Assembly (NCBI GenBank): GCA_900314355.1
Contig: OMUY01000025.1
Span: 1-46,931, forward strand
Source of the DNA: an uncultured Eubacteriales bacterium
Lineage (GTDB): Bacteria > Bacillota > Clostridia > Oscillospirales > Acutalibacteraceae
DNA length: 46,931 nucleotides
Direction: 5' to 3'
In this document: positions 1-9,885 of the stretch, piece after piece
Position numbering within the stretch: the first letter of the stretch is position 1
Layout: every line of letters starts with the position of its first letter
Notes under the pieces: generated by a model
Databases searched by the model: none
Seen by the model: only the letters and a program-made list of their open reading frames with translations
Told to the model about the DNA's origin: nothing
Translations under genes and position numbers: made by a program

Positions 1-18
1 ACACGGACAAAGCCGTGT
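1..18 (-). terminator. Hairpin downstream of tRNA-Gln
   Basis: ACACGG and CCGTGT form a 6-bp stem around a 6-base loop. It lies about 10 bases beyond the CCA end of the leftward tRNA, where an intrinsic terminator would sit. The U-tract that would confirm it lies outside the window. Confidence 0.5.
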
Positions 19-27
19 CTTGTTATT

Positions 28-101
28 TGGCAGAGGAAAAGGGTTTCGAACCCCTACTGACAGAGTCAGAGTCTGTAGTGCTACCGTTACACCATTCCTC
101 T
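28..101 (-). tRNA. tRNA-Gln (anticodon CTG)
   Basis: On the minus strand a perfect 7-bp acceptor stem (AGAGGAA with TTCCTCT), the D-arm sequence GGTGTAACGGTAGC, the anticodon loop CTCTGAC closed by ACAGA/TCTGT, and the T-loop GGTTCGAAACC give a complete cloverleaf. The anticodon is CTG, which reads the CAG glutamine codon. The discriminator base is G and the CCA end is encoded at 28-30. It stands alone here with its own consensus promoter. Other tRNAs could lie to the left of the window. Confidence 0.95.
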
Positions 102-146
102 ATAAATATAAAACTTATTAGCAATCCGCTCAAATTTTACTTGATT

Positions 147-175
147 ATTATAAGACAAGAATTATTCTTTGTCAA
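147..175 (-). promoter_or_regulatory. SigA promoter of tRNA-Gln
   Basis: Read on the minus strand, TTGACA is followed by exactly 17 bases and TATAAT, a perfect vegetative consensus. The expected start site is about 40 bases before the mature tRNA 5' end. Perfect promoters of this kind are usual for stable RNA genes. Confidence 0.85.
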
Positions 176-394
176 GTATTTTCAGAAAAAATCGGGAATA
201 AAAATCAAGTCATCAATCGGCGGACCGATATGAATTATTCGGACGTTGTAAATCAGGCTGAATTATGTTATCATAAAATAAATACGCATGTTAAAAATTT
301 TCAAAAAAAATCAGTCTGTTAAAATTTAAATAAACATGATTTATTGAATTTCACAGCCGCCGCAATAAAAGGCTTAGCGCGTATGTAAAAATTG
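176..394. other. Intergenic, no gene seen
   Basis: This AT-rich stretch separates the leftward tRNA promoter from the rightward MFS promoter. A weak rightward TTGTAA-N17-TATCAT match sits at 246-274. I see no coding frame, riboswitch-like fold or repeat that I would defend. Confidence 0.5.
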
Positions 395-423
395 TTGATT
401 TATTTTATTTTTTTTGATAATAT
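395..423 (+). promoter_or_regulatory. Probable promoter of the MFS gene
   Basis: TTGATT, 17 bases, TAATAT, ending 35 bases before the ATG at 459. The surroundings are very T-rich, so chance matches are easy and this is a moderate call. Confidence 0.5.
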
Positions 424-458
424 TATATTTTATAAATTATTGACGCAGAAAGGAAAAT

Positions 459-1628
459 ATGTCAACTTTTATATACGTTATAGTTTATCTTTGCTTTATC
501 GCGCTTGGTCTTCCGGATTCTGTTTTCGGTGCGGCGTGGCCTTCAATGTATCCGCAGTTCGGCGTGCCGGTATCTTGGGCGGGAGCCGTATCAATGACAA
601 TCGCCGCCGGAACGGTCGTTTCAAGTCTTATGTCCGACAGGCTTCTTAAAAAATTCGGCATCGGAACAATAGCTTATTTCAGTGTCGGTCTGACATGCCT
701 CGCCGTTTTCGGATTTTCGTTTGTAAAAAGCTATCCTCTTCTTTTTCTGTTCGCAATTCCTTACGGATTAGGCGCGGGTTCAATCGATGCCGCTGTAAAT
801 AACTTCGCCGCGCTTTATTTCCCGTCAAAGCATATGAGCTGGCTTCACTGCATGTGGGGAATAGGAACTATATTCGGACCGTATATGATAGGTTTCGGAC
901 TTAACAGAGGTCTCGGCTGGCAGTTCGGATACAGAGCAGTCGGTTCTATCCTTTTGGTTTTCACAGTCTGCCTTATATTTGCATCAGGCCGCTGGACTAG
1001 AGCCGACGTCAAAAAAAATTTGGGCGCGGATCAGAAAAAAAAGAAATCGCCGCTTAAATCGACTTTAAAAATCAAAGGCGCGATTGAAATTCTTATAGCG
1101 TTTTTCTGTTACAGCGCCGTTGAACAGACTACAATGCTGTGGGCGTCGAGCTATATGAAAATACACAATTCGATGTCGGAGGCTATGGCGGCGTCGTTCG
1201 CGTCAATGTTTTTTATAGGCATAACGGCAGGCAGAGCCGTCAACGGATTTCTCGCGATTAAATTTTCCGACACTTTTTTAATTCGTCTCGGAGAAGGAAT
1301 AATAGCGTCGGGAATAATAATCATGATGCTGCCGTTTGAAAATAACTATTTAACGCTAATCGGTCTTATAATAATAGGATTGGGGTGCGCTCCGGTCTAT
1401 CCATGCATTATCCACTCTACGCCGGAACATTTCGGTGAAGAAAACGTAGGCGCTTTAGTAGGCGTTCAGATGGCGTTCGCGTATACAGGCACGACGACTA
1501 TGCCGCCTCTGTTCGGACTTATATCCAACAGAACATCTGTATCGTCTCTTCCGTATTTTCTTTTATTCTTCCTTGTGCTTCTCACTGTGATGCATGAAAT
1601 TGTAGTCAGAAAAACTAAAAAAACTTAA
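459..1628 (+). CDS. MFS transporter, FucP/Bsc6-like sugar permease
   Basis: The protein has 389 residues and about 12 hydrophobic segments, split into two halves by a basic loop rich in KKKK near residues 185-200. This is the layout of the major facilitator superfamily. The start MSTFIYVIVYLCFIALGLPD and the GxGAGSIDAAVN stretch in the fourth or fifth segment resemble the fucose-permease (FHS) branch of sugar:proton symporters. The start ATG follows AGAAAGGAAA. It probably heads a transcript that includes the next gene, 19 bases downstream. An L-fucose isomerase is encoded 15 kb away, so a hexose or deoxyhexose substrate is possible, but the substrate cannot be read from the sequence. Confidence 0.8.
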   Translation: MSTFIYVIVYLCFIALGLPDSVFGAAWPSMYPQFGVPVSWAGAVSMTIAAGTVVSSLMSDRLLKKFGIGTIAYFSVGLTCLAVFGFSFVKSYPLLFLFAIPYGLGAGSIDAAVNNFAALYFPSKHMSWLHCMWGIGTIFGPYMIGFGLNRGLGWQFGYRAVGSILLVFTVCLIFASGRWTRADVKKNLGADQKKKKSPLKSTLKIKGAIEILIAFFCYSAVEQTTMLWASSYMKIHNSMSEAMAASFASMFFIGITAGRAVNGFLAIKFSDTFLIRLGEGIIASGIIIMMLPFENNYLTLIGLIIIGLGCAPVYPCIIHSTPEHFGEENVGALVGVQMAFAYTGTTTMPPLFGLISNRTSVSSLPYFLLFFLVLLTVMHEIVVRKTKKT

Positions 1629-1647
1629 TAATCAATCGGTGAAAAAA

Positions 1648-2211
1648 ATGGAATCTACATTTGATTTTTACAATACCTGCGTGAAAAAATTTCACGAAAC
1701 GGGAATGAAAAATAATTATATAAATTCGAGCGAACTGTTTCTCTCCGACATCATCGTAGAAGGAAGAAAGCATGTTCTCGACATTTTAAAGGATGATTAT
1801 TTTAGAAGCGAATACGGCTCGCAGCCAATGCAGTATTATTTCATGGTCGTTTCTTTTTCCGTCCAGGCCGGAATGGCGGATGCCGTTCTTTTTGTAAGGG
1901 ACAGAAAAAATTTCAACGACAAGAAATTTATGAAAAAAATGATGGAGGAAGGACCGTTTAAAACCGTCAAGCCCGAATTGGAAAATATGGGACTTTCCGA
2001 AGAAAAACTTGCCGAGATTATAAGAAATATATTTTTCGATTGGTACGGTCTTATGACCGAATATTTTCAGAATCTGCCGGACGAGGATAAGAAAAAGGAT
2101 GAAGACGGCAAGCCGGGATTGAGGGACTACGTTTTTAACGCTTGTCTTGCCTCATGTCAGTTCGGCATAACTCTTGTATTAAACAGGCTGAAAAAATCCG
2201 GCGGCGGTTAA
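1648..2211 (+). CDS. Hypothetical soluble protein
   Basis: I do not recognise this family. The chosen ATG at 1648 gives 187 residues and has GGTGA five bases upstream; a GTG at 1639 would add three residues but has no ribosome site. The protein is soluble and probably mostly helical, with Phe/Tyr-rich N- and C-terminal thirds and a strongly charged stretch (DEDKKKDEDGK) near residue 155. There is no signal peptide, no transmembrane segment and no Cys/His metal motif. It lies between the permease and lepA in the same direction, so cotranscription with the permease is likely. Function unknown. Confidence 0.7.
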   Translation: MESTFDFYNTCVKKFHETGMKNNYINSSELFLSDIIVEGRKHVLDILKDDYFRSEYGSQPMQYYFMVVSFSVQAGMADAVLFVRDRKNFNDKKFMKKMMEEGPFKTVKPELENMGLSEEKLAEIIRNIFFDWYGLMTEYFQNLPDEDKKKDEDGKPGLRDYVFNACLASCQFGITLVLNRLKKSGGG

Positions 2212-2348
2212 TTTTTTGTAATTCTCCGTTGTAATCGGTTCAGGCTGCTTTGGCAAACAAAAAAAGAACGACCGATTTATACGGCGTTAAAGATAAAAAA
2301 CTAATTAATATTTTTTTGGGGAACCGTAAAATTTTTTCGAGGACAAAA

Positions 2349-4169
2349 ATGAAAGAGAAAAAGGAAAATATAAGAAATTTCTGTATTATAGCGCATATTG
2401 ACCACGGCAAATCGACTTTGGCGGACAGGCTTCTCGAGCTGACCGATTCCGTCGACGAGCATTATATGCAGGATCAGATACTTGACGACATGGATCTTGA
2501 AAGAGAAAGAGGAATAACAATCAAGTCCCACGCCGTCACCATGTCATACAAAAAAGACGGAAAAACCTATGAGCTGAATTTAATAGACACTCCCGGCCAC
2601 GTCGATTTCAATTACGAGGTTTCCCGTTCTCTCGCCGCCTGCGAGGGAGCCGTGCTGATAGTTGACGCTACCCAGGGAATAGAGGCGCAGACTCTTGCAA
2701 ATACTTATCTTGCCGTAGACCACGATCTTGAAATAGTGCCCGTAATAAATAAAATAGATCTCCCTGCCGCCGACCCCGATCAGGTTCAGGCCGATATCGA
2801 GGAGGTCATAGGTCTTGATGCGTCCGATGCTCCGAGGATTTCGGCAAAGACAGGGCAAAACTGCGAACAGGTTCTCGAAAAGATAATTACTCAGGTTCCG
2901 CCGCCGGAGGGAGATACCGAAGCGCCTTTAAAAGCCTTGATTTTTGATTCTGTCTATGACAATTACAGAGGGGTAATAGTCTACGTAAGAATAGTAGACG
3001 GAAAAATAAAAGCGGGCGACACGATGAAAATGATGGCTACCGGAGCCGAATTTACTGTTGTCGAAGTCGGCAAAAATTCCGCCACTTCACTCGTTCCCGC
3101 CGACTGTCTTGAGGCGGGAGAAGTCGGGTATATAACCGCTTCGATAAAAACAGTCAGAGACGCGAGGGTAGGCGACACGGTAACGTTGGCTGATAATCCC
3201 GCCGACACTCCTCTGCCTGGATACAAAAAGGCAAATCCTATGGTGTTCTGCGGAATATACCCGGCGGACGGCGCGGACTACGAAAATCTTAAGGAAGCGC
3301 TTGAAAAACTTCAGCTAAATGACGCCGCTCTCTCATTTGAGCCGGAGACGTCGACGGCTCTCGGATTCGGCTTCAGATGCGGATTTCTTGGACTTCTTCA
3401 CCTCGATATAATTCAGGAAAGACTCGACAGGGAATACGACTTGAACTTAATCACGACTGTACCGAGCGTTATTTATAAAATACATCTTCGTTCCGGCGAG
3501 GTCGTAAGCGTAGACAATCCTACTGATTATCCCGATCCGGCGGAAATAGATTTCGCGGAAGAGCCTATGGCCGACGCTCATATTTTCTCGCCGCCGGATT
3601 ATATAGGCACAATAATGTCTATCTGCCAGGACAAGAGAGGAGTTTACAAGACTACCGATTATCTTTCGTCCGACAGGGTGGATATCAACTACGAAATGCC
3701 CTTGAACGAGATAATATACGGATTTTTCGATACTCTTAAATCGAGAACGAGGGGATATGCGTCTCTTGACTACGAATTTACAGGCTATCAGCGTTCTGAA
3801 CTGACCAAACTCGACGTTCTTTTAAACGGAGAAAAAATCGACGCTCTGTCGTTTATAGTCCATTCTTCCGCCGCATATCCGAGGGCGAGAAAAATTGCAG
3901 AAAAGCTCAGGGACAACATACCGAGACAGCAGTTTGAAATACCTGTTCAGATAGCGTCAGGCGGCAAAATAATCGCAAGGGAAACTGTCAAGGCGGTCAG
4001 AAAAGACGTACTTGCCAAATGCTACGGCGGCGACATCACAAGAAAGAAAAAGCTTCTTGAAAAGCAGAAGGAAGGTAAAAAGAGAATGCGTTCGTTCGGA
4101 CGTGTTTCCGTTCCGCAGGAGGCGTTCATGGCTATACTCAGACTCGACGATGAGGATGAAAAAAAGTGA
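2349..4169 (+). CDS. lepA: Elongation factor 4 (LepA), ribosome back-translocase
   Basis: LepA is a translational GTPase that acts on the ribosome during elongation stress or initiation. All G motifs are visible: AHIDHGKST (G1), DTPGH (G3) and NKID (G4), followed by EF-G-like domains and the LepA-specific C-terminus ending [12 protein letters not shown]. The frame is open further upstream from a TTG at 2250, but the ATG at 2349 is preceded by GAGGA at a 5-base spacing and begins [20 protein letters not shown], the usual family start, giving 606 residues. Its stop codon overlaps the GTG start of hemW by four bases, so the two are translationally coupled. Confidence 0.97.
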   Translation: MKEKKENIRNFCIIAHIDHGKSTLADRLLELTDSVDEHYMQDQILDDMDLERERGITIKSHAVTMSYKKDGKTYELNLIDTPGHVDFNYEVSRSLAACEGAVLIVDATQGIEAQTLANTYLAVDHDLEIVPVINKIDLPAADPDQVQADIEEVIGLDASDAPRISAKTGQNCEQVLEKIITQVPPPEGDTEAPLKALIFDSVYDNYRGVIVYVRIVDGKIKAGDTMKMMATGAEFTVVEVGKNSATSLVPADCLEAGEVGYITASIKTVRDARVGDTVTLADNPADTPLPGYKKANPMVFCGIYPADGADYENLKEALEKLQLNDAALSFEPETSTALGFGFRCGFLGLLHLDIIQERLDREYDLNLITTVPSVIYKIHLRSGEVVSVDNPTDYPDPAEIDFAEEPMADAHIFSPPDYIGTIMSICQDKRGVYKTTDYLSSDRVDINYEMPLNEIIYGFFDTLKSRTRGYASLDYEFTGYQRSELTKLDVLLNGEKIDALSFIVHSSAAYPRARKIAEKLRDNIPRQQFEIPVQIASGGKIIARETVKAVRKDVLAKCYGGDITRKKKLLEKQKEGKKRMRSFGRVSVPQEAFMAILRLDDEDEKK

Positions 4170-5302
4170 AAAATTCTCTCGGACTTTACATCCATACGCC
4201 TTTTTGCAAATCAAAATGCCCTTACTGCGATTTTTATTCATTCAGAGGAAGCGCCGAGGACAGAAAAATCTACGCCGATTCGGTTATTGACGAGATAAAA
4301 ACGTTATCGAGGACGGGCGGCTTTTTAAAAAACAGGGAAAAAATTGATTTTGACACGGTGTATCTCGGCGGAGGTACGCCTTCCCTTTTGGGCGCGGACG
4401 CGGGCAGAATAATCGGGACTGCGGAAAAATATCTCAATGTTTCGGACGACGCGGAAATTACAGTCGAAATTAATCCGTCTTCTTCATCCGATGAATTTTT
4501 TGATTCTATAAAAGGAAAAGTGAACAGAGTATCCATAGGTCTTCAGTCGGCAGTAGATTCAGAGAGAAAAAAATTGGGCAGAATATCCGGGAAAAAAGAT
4601 GCGGCCGAGACAATAAAGAAGTCAAAAGAAGCCGGAATAGAAAACATTTCGCTTGATATTATGATAGGCGTGCCATGTCAGACTTTTGCAAGTCTTGACG
4701 AAACTGCGGATTTTTGCCTTTCTTCGGGCGTGACGCATATAAGCGCTTATATGCTTACTTTGGAAGATGGGACGCCGTTTTACAATATGAAGAATAATCT
4801 TCACCTTCCCGATGAAGACGAAACTGCAGATATGTATCTTCATCTCGTTGATAAGCTCAAAAAAAACGGATTTAAGCAGTATGAAATATCAAATTTCTCC
4901 GTCCCGGGATTTGAAAGCCGGCATAATTTGAAATATTGGAACGATGAGGAATATTTAGGCATAGGACCGTCCGCTCACAGTTTTGTCGACGGAACCAGAT
5001 TTTCTTTTCCGAGAGATTTGAAATATTTCATCGACGGCGGAAAACCGGAAATTTACGATACCGGCGGAGACAAAGCGGAATACGCGATGCTCAGACTAAG
5101 ACTTTCCGACGGTATCAGAAACGATCTCTTCAGTGAAAAATTCGGAGAAAATATTCCCTCGGGTGCTTTTGAAACAGCGAAGAAATGGGAAAAGACGGGA
5201 CACGTTGAACAGGACGGAGAAAGAATAAGCCTCACGCCAAAGGGATTTTTGATTTCAAATATAATAATTGAGGATATCACCGAGGCTGTCGGCCAAATTT
5301 GA
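4166..5302 (+). CDS. hemW: Heme chaperone HemW (radical SAM, HemN-like)
   Basis: The protein has 378 residues and is a radical SAM protein of the coproporphyrinogen III oxidase-like family; in known members HemW binds heme and passes it on rather than oxidising coproporphyrinogen. The cluster motif CKSKCPYC lies at residues 14-21, directly after the typical [17 protein letters not shown] and the conserved [11 protein letters not shown] follow. Translation starts at a GTG overlapping the lepA stop (GTGA). The lepA-hemW pairing is widespread in Gram-positive bacteria and supports the identification. Confidence 0.92.
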   Translation: MKNSLGLYIHTPFCKSKCPYCDFYSFRGSAEDRKIYADSVIDEIKTLSRTGGFLKNREKIDFDTVYLGGGTPSLLGADAGRIIGTAEKYLNVSDDAEITVEINPSSSSDEFFDSIKGKVNRVSIGLQSAVDSERKKLGRISGKKDAAETIKKSKEAGIENISLDIMIGVPCQTFASLDETADFCLSSGVTHISAYMLTLEDGTPFYNMKNNLHLPDEDETADMYLHLVDKLKKNGFKQYEISNFSVPGFESRHNLKYWNDEEYLGIGPSAHSFVDGTRFSFPRDLKYFIDGGKPEIYDTGGDKAEYAMLRLRLSDGIRNDLFSEKFGENIPSGAFETAKKWEKTGHVEQDGERISLTPKGFLISNIIIEDITEAVGQI

Positions 5303-5327
5303 CACAGAACGGCTCAGTTGATATAAT
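5299..5327 (+). promoter_or_regulatory. SigA promoter of mtaB
   Basis: TTGACA, 17 bases, TATAAT: a perfect consensus whose -35 box overlaps the hemW stop codon. mtaB starts 45 bases downstream, so mtaB has its own promoter. Confidence 0.8.
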
Positions 5328-5371
5328 TTTATTTGAAAAAAAGTAAAACGAGCTTTCGGAGTTAAAAAATT

Positions 5372-6670
5372 ATGAATTTTTATATAGTGACATTGGGCTG
5401 CAAGGTAAATCAGTACGAGTCGGAGGAAATCAGGGAAAATCTTTTAAATTCCGGTTTTGCCGAAACGGCTGACGTCGGAAAAGCTGATATTTTTATAGTA
5501 AATTCATGCGCCGTGACGTCCGAAAGCGAGAGAAAAACGAGACAGACAGTAAGAAGGTACAGAAAAATAAATGAGGACGCCTGCGTCGTTCTGACCGGAT
5601 GCGTTCCGTCCGCTTTCCCTGACGATGCCAAAAAACTTACCGAGGCGGATATTGTTATTTCAAACAGGGACAATAAACTTATAAGCGAAAAGATAAATAA
5701 ATTTTATGAAGAAAAACAAGACCGCATAACCGATATTACGCGCCACGAGCGAAATGAAAATTACGAGGGCGGAATAATCAGAGATTTTGAAGGTCACACC
5801 AGGGCTTTTGTAAAAATTCAGGACGGATGCGACAGATACTGCACATACTGCGCGATTCCTTTCGCGAAAGGTCCTTCGAGGTCTAAGCCTTTGGATAAAT
5901 TGAGAGAGGAATTAAATAACGTCTCCTCCTCCGGATTTAAAGAGGTCGTATTAATCGGCATTAATCTGTCGTCATACGGCATGGACTGCGGTCTTTCACT
6001 TTCCGACGCCGTGAAAGAAGCTCAGAAAACATATGGAATAGAGAGAATAAGATTGGGTTCTCTTGAACCCGACCACATTACAGACGATATTATCAGCGGA
6101 TTTTCCGAGTGTTCAAAACTGTGTCCTCAGTTTCACTTGGCTCTTCAGTCGGGCTGCGACAGGGTGCTTAAAAAAATGAACAGGCATTATGATACGTCCT
6201 TTTATTATAATCTTTGCGTCAAGCTTGAAAATACTTTTCCTGATTTGTCAATTACTACAGATATAATGACTGGCTTTCCCGGCGAAACCGAGGAAGATTT
6301 TCTCGAAACAGAAGAATTTGTCAGAAAAATCGGCTTTTTGAAGGTTCATGTTTTTCCTTACTCAAGAAGAGAGGGAACTGTCGCCGACAAAATGGAAGGG
6401 CAGATTGAAAAAAATGAAAAAGAAAGAAGGGCGAGGGATCTAATAAAGGTCTCCGGCGAAGTCAGAAAAAAGTTTTTTGAAAGAGAAACAGGAAAGAAAG
6501 CTTCAGTTTTATTTGAAACTCCGGAAGACGGTTTTCAGGTAGGGTACACCGAAAACTACACTCCGGTGAAAATGATTTCGGACGAAAATCTGAGAGGAAA
6601 AATAGTTCCCGTAAAATTGACAAAAGCGGAAAATGACTTCGTTTTATGTGAAAAAATTTCAAATTCATGA
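5372..6670 (+). CDS. mtaB: tRNA (t6A37) methylthiotransferase MtaB
   Basis: MtaB is a radical SAM methylthiotransferase that converts t6A to ms2t6A at position 37 of tRNAs reading ANN codons. The N-terminal UPF0004 domain begins MNFYIVTLGCKVNQYES, the MtaB signature (RimO has SLGCPKN instead). The second cluster motif CDRYCTYC is near residue 155, and a TRAM-like C-terminal segment follows. Its length of 432 residues is normal. It is transcribed from its own promoter and lies directly before recA, in a separate transcription unit. Confidence 0.93.
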   Translation: MNFYIVTLGCKVNQYESEEIRENLLNSGFAETADVGKADIFIVNSCAVTSESERKTRQTVRRYRKINEDACVVLTGCVPSAFPDDAKKLTEADIVISNRDNKLISEKINKFYEEKQDRITDITRHERNENYEGGIIRDFEGHTRAFVKIQDGCDRYCTYCAIPFAKGPSRSKPLDKLREELNNVSSSGFKEVVLIGINLSSYGMDCGLSLSDAVKEAQKTYGIERIRLGSLEPDHITDDIISGFSECSKLCPQFHLALQSGCDRVLKKMNRHYDTSFYYNLCVKLENTFPDLSITTDIMTGFPGETEEDFLETEEFVRKIGFLKVHVFPYSRREGTVADKMEGQIEKNEKERRARDLIKVSGEVRKKFFERETGKKASVLFETPEDGFQVGYTENYTPVKMISDENLRGKIVPVKLTKAENDFVLCEKISNS

Positions 6671-6699
6671 TTGAAATTTGTACTTAAATTTCGTATAAT
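6671..6699 (+). promoter_or_regulatory. recA promoter with a dyad operator
   Basis: TTGAAA, 17 bases, TATAAT, 44 bases before the recA ATG. The spacer and part of the -35 box form a perfect 7-bp inverted repeat, GAAATTT-N6-AAATTTC (6673-6692). This is where a LexA-type repressor would bind, but the sequence is not the Bacillus-type GAAC-N4-GTTC box. Confidence 0.75.
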
Positions 6700-6743
6700 A
6701 TCAATTATTAAGGTCAAAATACAATAATTTAAGGAATATAAAA

Positions 6744-7910
6744 ATGGCAAAAGCGAAAAATTCAAACAGTAAAGTTACACTTACGAAAGATGCGTCTGAT
6801 GACGCCAAAAAGACTGCGCTTGACACTGCGCTGAGTCAGATAGAAAAAAAATACGGCAAAGGAGCCATTATGAGGCTCGGTTCAAATACAGCCATGAACG
6901 TCGACGCGATATCAACGGGTTCTTTGGGGCTTGACATTGCTACTGGCATAGGCGGACTTCCGAAGGGAAGAATAGTGGAAATTTACGGGCCGGAGTCGTC
7001 CGGCAAAACAACTTTGGCTCTTCACGTCGTCGCGCAGGCTCAAAAAAACGGAGGAGAAGCGGCGTTTGTAGACGCGGAGCACGCGCTTGACCCGGTATAC
7101 GCCAGAAATCTCGGCGTTGATACCGATGCGCTTTTAGTATCTCAGCCGGATTCGGGTGAACAGGCTCTTGATATTACCGAGGCTCTCGCGAGATCCGGAG
7201 CTATTGATGTAATTGTCGTTGACTCCGTGGCGGCTCTTGTTCCCAAGGCGGAAATCGAGGGAGAAATGGGCGACAGCCATGTGGGAATACAGGCGAGGCT
7301 TATGTCTCAGGCCCTCAGAAAACTTACGAGCGTCGTATCAAAATCAGATACGTTGATTATATTCATAAATCAGCTCAGAGAAAAAATAGGAGTTCTGTTC
7401 GGAAATCCCGAAACTACTACCGGCGGCAGGGCGTTAAAGTTTTATGCGTCTGTCAGAATAGATGTGAGAAAGACCGACCTTTTAAAGGAAAACGGCGAGG
7501 TCGTCGGCTCAAAGACTAAGGCGAAAGTCGTCAAAAACAAGGTGGCTCCGCCTTTCAAAGACTGCACGTTTGATATCATGTACGGCAAGGGAATTTCAAA
7601 GACAGGCGAAATTGTGGATCTCGGCGTCGAGTACGGAATAATAGAAAAATCAGGCGCGTGGTTTTCTTACAACGGCGACAGAATAGGTCAGGGCAGAGAA
7701 AACGTAAAGAAACTTCTCGAGGACAACGAAGAGCTTGCCGACGAGATAGAGGGCAAGATAAGGGAAGCCGCTTTCTCCGGCAAAGAAAAGGATGAAACAG
7801 GCAAAAGCGATAATAAAACAGAATCTGTTTCTCAGCGCGATAATGACGAACCCGAAAAAAAAGTTCCGATTACAGACCCGGACATAGACGTTTTGGTAGA
7901 CGATGAATAA
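6744..7910 (+). CDS. recA: Recombinase RecA
   Basis: RecA forms ATP-dependent filaments on single-stranded DNA, drives strand exchange and promotes LexA self-cleavage. The Walker A motif GPESSGKT is near residue 82, the Walker B segment [15 protein letters not shown] and the L2-region motif [20 protein letters not shown] follow. Its 388 residues include a longer than usual acidic, hydrophilic tail (residues 345-388, with [20 protein letters not shown]). recX starts six bases after the stop, so the pair is probably cotranscribed. Confidence 0.98.
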   Translation: MAKAKNSNSKVTLTKDASDDAKKTALDTALSQIEKKYGKGAIMRLGSNTAMNVDAISTGSLGLDIATGIGGLPKGRIVEIYGPESSGKTTLALHVVAQAQKNGGEAAFVDAEHALDPVYARNLGVDTDALLVSQPDSGEQALDITEALARSGAIDVIVVDSVAALVPKAEIEGEMGDSHVGIQARLMSQALRKLTSVVSKSDTLIIFINQLREKIGVLFGNPETTTGGRALKFYASVRIDVRKTDLLKENGEVVGSKTKAKVVKNKVAPPFKDCTFDIMYGKGISKTGEIVDLGVEYGIIEKSGAWFSYNGDRIGQGRENVKKLLEDNEELADEIEGKIREAAFSGKEKDETGKSDNKTESVSQRDNDEPEKKVPITDPDIDVLVDDE

Positions 7911-7916
7911 AGTTTT

Positions 7917-8525
7917 ATGACTTTAACAACAGAAGAAACGAAATCGGGACGTATCCGTATATTGGCCGACGGCGGCTTTGTCTGTTCCGTCACAAAGGAA
8001 ATGTGGCTTTCTCTCGGATATTTCGATTCCGAGGAAATAAGCGAAGAAGAGTTAGAAAAGCTTAAAAAAAACGTAGAGTACAGATATGCTTATATGGGCG
8101 CGGTCAGAATACTTACTCTGCGTGAAAATTCCGAAAAAGAGCTCAGAACGAAGCTTTTAAAAAAATTCAGTCCGGACGCTGTTGAATACGCCGTAAAAAA
8201 ATCCGAAGAGCTCGGTTTTACGGACGACAGAAAATTCGCCGAAGATTATTCCGAGGAGCTTTACGAAAGAAAGCGTTATGGAAAAGCGAGAATAAGGTCA
8301 GAGCTTATAAAAAAAGGCATAGACACTTCAATTATCGAAGAAGTTTTATCTTCTCTTCCCGACTCCGACGAAAATATCATGGAACTTTTGAGGAAGAAAG
8401 CGGACGGCGCGGATATTGAAAACCCGAAGGAAAAAAGGAAAATTTTCTCTTTTCTTTCAAGGTACGGCTATTCATATTCTGAGATAAACGACGCTTTCAA
8501 TTTATGTTTGGAAGAACAAAAATAA
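7917..8525 (+). CDS. recX: Regulatory protein RecX
   Basis: RecX binds RecA filaments and limits their extension. The 202-residue protein has the family's tandem three-helix repeats; the conserved AVRILTLRENSEKELRTKL stretch is near residue 62 and an RYGKARIRSELIKKGI stretch near residue 120. It is six bases downstream of recA and 24 bases upstream of rimO. An N-terminal domain of about 55 residues precedes the repeats, as in many Clostridia. Confidence 0.9.
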   Translation: MTLTTEETKSGRIRILADGGFVCSVTKEMWLSLGYFDSEEISEEELEKLKKNVEYRYAYMGAVRILTLRENSEKELRTKLLKKFSPDAVEYAVKKSEELGFTDDRKFAEDYSEELYERKRYGKARIRSELIKKGIDTSIIEEVLSSLPDSDENIMELLRKKADGADIENPKEKRKIFSFLSRYGYSYSEINDAFNLCLEEQK

Positions 8526-8549
8526 GAAAATCATTTCAGGAGACATGTT

Positions 8550-9884
8550 TTGAATTACAAAATAGGTTTTATATCGCTCGGATGCCCTAAAAACGAGGTA
8601 GACGCCGAAAGAATGCTTTCAAAGCTCATTGAATCGGGATGTGAAATTGTCGACGTCCCTTATGAGGCGGACATTATAATAATAAATACCTGCGCATTCA
8701 TCGAGGATGCAAAAAAAGAGGCGATTGACAATATTCTTGAAGCGGCGTCATACAAAGAGGACGGAAACGTCAAAAAAATTCTCGTCACAGGGTGTCTTTC
8801 CGAAAGATACAAAGAAGAGCTTTTAAAAGAGATGCCCGAAGTAGACGGAGCGATTGGAATAGGCGCCGACGCAGATATCTGCGAGGCAGTGGAAAAATTA
8901 ATGAGTTCCGATGAAAAGGTGTCGTCATTTCCTCCTAAGCATAATATGCCGCTCGAGGGCGACAGAACTCTCACGTCTCCGGCATATTGGGCTTATCTTA
9001 AAATTGCAGACGGATGTTCGTCCGGATGCACTTACTGCGCGATACCGGCGATCAGAGGACCGTTCCGCTCAAGATCTATGGAAAATATAGTCGAAGAGGC
9101 TCGTAAATTAGCGGATAACGGCGCAAAAGAAATCATCCTGATAGCTCAGGATACAACGAGGTACGGTCTCGACTTGTACGGAAAACTGTGTCTGCCCGAC
9201 CTTTTAAAAAAGCTTGAAAAGATAGATAATATCAGGTGGATAAGGCTTTTATACTGTTATCCGGACAAGATAACGGATGATCTTCTTGATACTATGGCGT
9301 CATCGGATAAGATATTAAATTACATTGATCTTCCGCTGCAGCACTCGGAACCCTCTGTTTTAAAAGCCATGAAACGACCGGGCGACGGAGCCGATTACAT
9401 TGAGCTTATCAAAAAAATCAGAGCGAAGCTGCCTGATGCCGTCATAAGAACGACGCTTATCACAGGTTTTCCGGGCGAGACGGAAGAAAATTTCAAGAAC
9501 CTTCAAAAATTCGTATCAGATGCTCAGTTTGACAGGCTCGGCTGTTTCGCATACTCTAAGGAGGAGGGGACTCCTGCCGCCGAAATGGACAATCAGATTG
9601 ACGAAGACGTCAAAAAAGAACGCGGCGATTTAATCATGGAACAGCAGTACGGAATATTCTCAAAGAAGCAGGAAAATCTGATAGGAAAGACATATGAGTC
9701 TATCGTAGAAGGATATGACGGTTATTCCGACTGCTACATAGGCAGAACATGGATGGATGCGCCGGAAATAGACAGCCAAGTATATTTTACATCAGACAAA
9801 AAATTAAACGACGGTGACATCGTAAACGTTGAAATCACCGACACTAAGGACGGAATAGATCTGATCGGACGCGAGGTTGAATAA
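8550..9884 (+). CDS. rimO: Ribosomal protein uS12 methylthiotransferase RimO
   Basis: RimO is a radical SAM enzyme that methylthiolates a conserved aspartate of ribosomal protein S12. The sequence opens MNYKIGFISLGCPKNEVDAE, diagnostic for RimO, with the radical SAM cysteines in CSSGCTYC near residue 155 and a C-terminal TRAM domain. It starts at TTG; AGGAGA lies 6-7 bases upstream and there is no closer alternative. Its last codons overlap the ribosome-binding region of pgsA, consistent with an operon recA-recX-rimO-pgsA. Confidence 0.95.
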   Translation: MNYKIGFISLGCPKNEVDAERMLSKLIESGCEIVDVPYEADIIIINTCAFIEDAKKEAIDNILEAASYKEDGNVKKILVTGCLSERYKEELLKEMPEVDGAIGIGADADICEAVEKLMSSDEKVSSFPPKHNMPLEGDRTLTSPAYWAYLKIADGCSSGCTYCAIPAIRGPFRSRSMENIVEEARKLADNGAKEIILIAQDTTRYGLDLYGKLCLPDLLKKLEKIDNIRWIRLLYCYPDKITDDLLDTMASSDKILNYIDLPLQHSEPSVLKAMKRPGDGADYIELIKKIRAKLPDAVIRTTLITGFPGETEENFKNLQKFVSDAQFDRLGCFAYSKEEGTPAAEMDNQIDEDVKKERGDLIMEQQYGIFSKKQENLIGKTYESIVEGYDGYSDCYIGRTWMDAPEIDSQVYFTSDKKLNDGDIVNVEITDTKDGIDLIGREVE

Positions 9885-9885
9885 C

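Noticed and set aside
2250-2348. N-terminal extension of LepA from an upstream TTG
   Set aside because: The extension has no ribosome site or family similarity, whereas the ATG at 2349 has GAGGA and gives the normal length.
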